From the NCBI GenBank assembly GCA_013361745.1, contig JABFXM010000571.1, positions 1-6,509 on the forward strand: a DNA stretch of 6,509 nt. The letters are read 5' to 3'. The translations under genes and the position numbers were made by a program. The DNA is from Gemmatimonadaceae bacterium. GTDB taxonomy: Bacteria > Gemmatimonadota > Gemmatimonadetes > Gemmatimonadales > Gemmatimonadaceae. Shown piece after piece: positions 6,422 to 6,509 of this stretch (positions are counted from its first letter, which is position 1; each line of letters starts with the position of its first letter). A model generated the notes under the pieces. The model saw nothing but the letters and a program-made list of their open reading frames with translations. It made no database searches and was not told the DNA's origin.

Positions 6422-6509
6422 CTACTTGCCCATCTTGCGCTTCAGCTCCGCGAGGCGCGCGTCGGCGTCGGCATCTCGCGCCGCGCGTCCGCGTGCCCGC
6501 TCGAGCGCC
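6422..6509 (-). CDS. C-terminal fragment of an unidentified minus-strand protein (5' end outside window)
   Basis: Reading the minus strand in the frame of the TAG at 6424-6422 gives 28 open codons to the window edge. The peptide is rich in Ala, Arg, Asp and Glu and ends ARLAELKRKMGK, a pattern of charged and aliphatic residues that suggests the end of a helical or coiled-coil protein. The ending resembles the tails of PspA/IM30-type membrane-stress proteins (leucine, then LK-x-K-x-G), but too little is visible to identify the family. It ends 18 bases upstream of the TTG start of the barrel gene on the same strand, which suggests one transcript. The frame could still be an unrelated open stretch, since stop-free frames are common at this GC content. 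Confidence 0.5.
   Translation of the reverse strand, partial: ALERARGRAARDADADARLAELKRKMGK

Overview
The window is high-GC DNA from what is probably a Gram-negative bacterium: the minus-strand gene encodes an exported outer-membrane beta-barrel protein. I lean towards Gemmatimonadota or a similar high-GC lineage, because of that barrel family, the near absence of TTA codons outside one GTTAGGC context, and few Shine-Dalgarno sequences. This lineage call is an inference, not something the sequence proves. All but about 200 bases of the window is coding. I see no RNA genes, mobile elements, CRISPR array or phage genes.

Positions 1-2913 (plus strand) hold the downstream part of an oligopeptide/dipeptide ABC importer operon. 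It consists of the 3' part of an OppC/DppC-type permease (1-744), an OppD/DppD-type ATPase (767-1804) and an OppF/DppF-type ATPase (1801-2913) whose GTG start overlaps the preceding stop. The periplasmic binding protein and the OppB-type permease would be expected upstream and are not in view. Positions 2951-4531 follow on the same strand and encode a proton-coupled oligopeptide symporter (POT/PTR2 family). The operon therefore pairs an ATP-driven and a proton-driven route for taking up small peptides.

Positions 4532-4657 separate this block from a convergent minus-strand block. The gap is almost entirely an inverted pair of 9-bp tandem arrays: seven copies of GGAGAGTAA start on the base after the symporter stop, and four degenerate reverse-complement copies end six bases from the stop of the opposing gene. 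The arms can fold into a long hairpin, so this is probably a bidirectional terminator that has grown by repeat expansion. It is the most unusual structure in the window.

Positions 4658-6403 (minus strand) encode a 581-residue secreted protein with one POTRA-like region and a BamA/Omp85-like barrel. Positions 6422-6509 are the 3' end of another minus-strand gene ending just upstream of it, probably in the same transcript. No complete new multi-gene defence or biosynthetic system is visible. The points of interest are the terminator array, the GTTAGGC/TTA-codon bias and the single-POTRA barrel protein.
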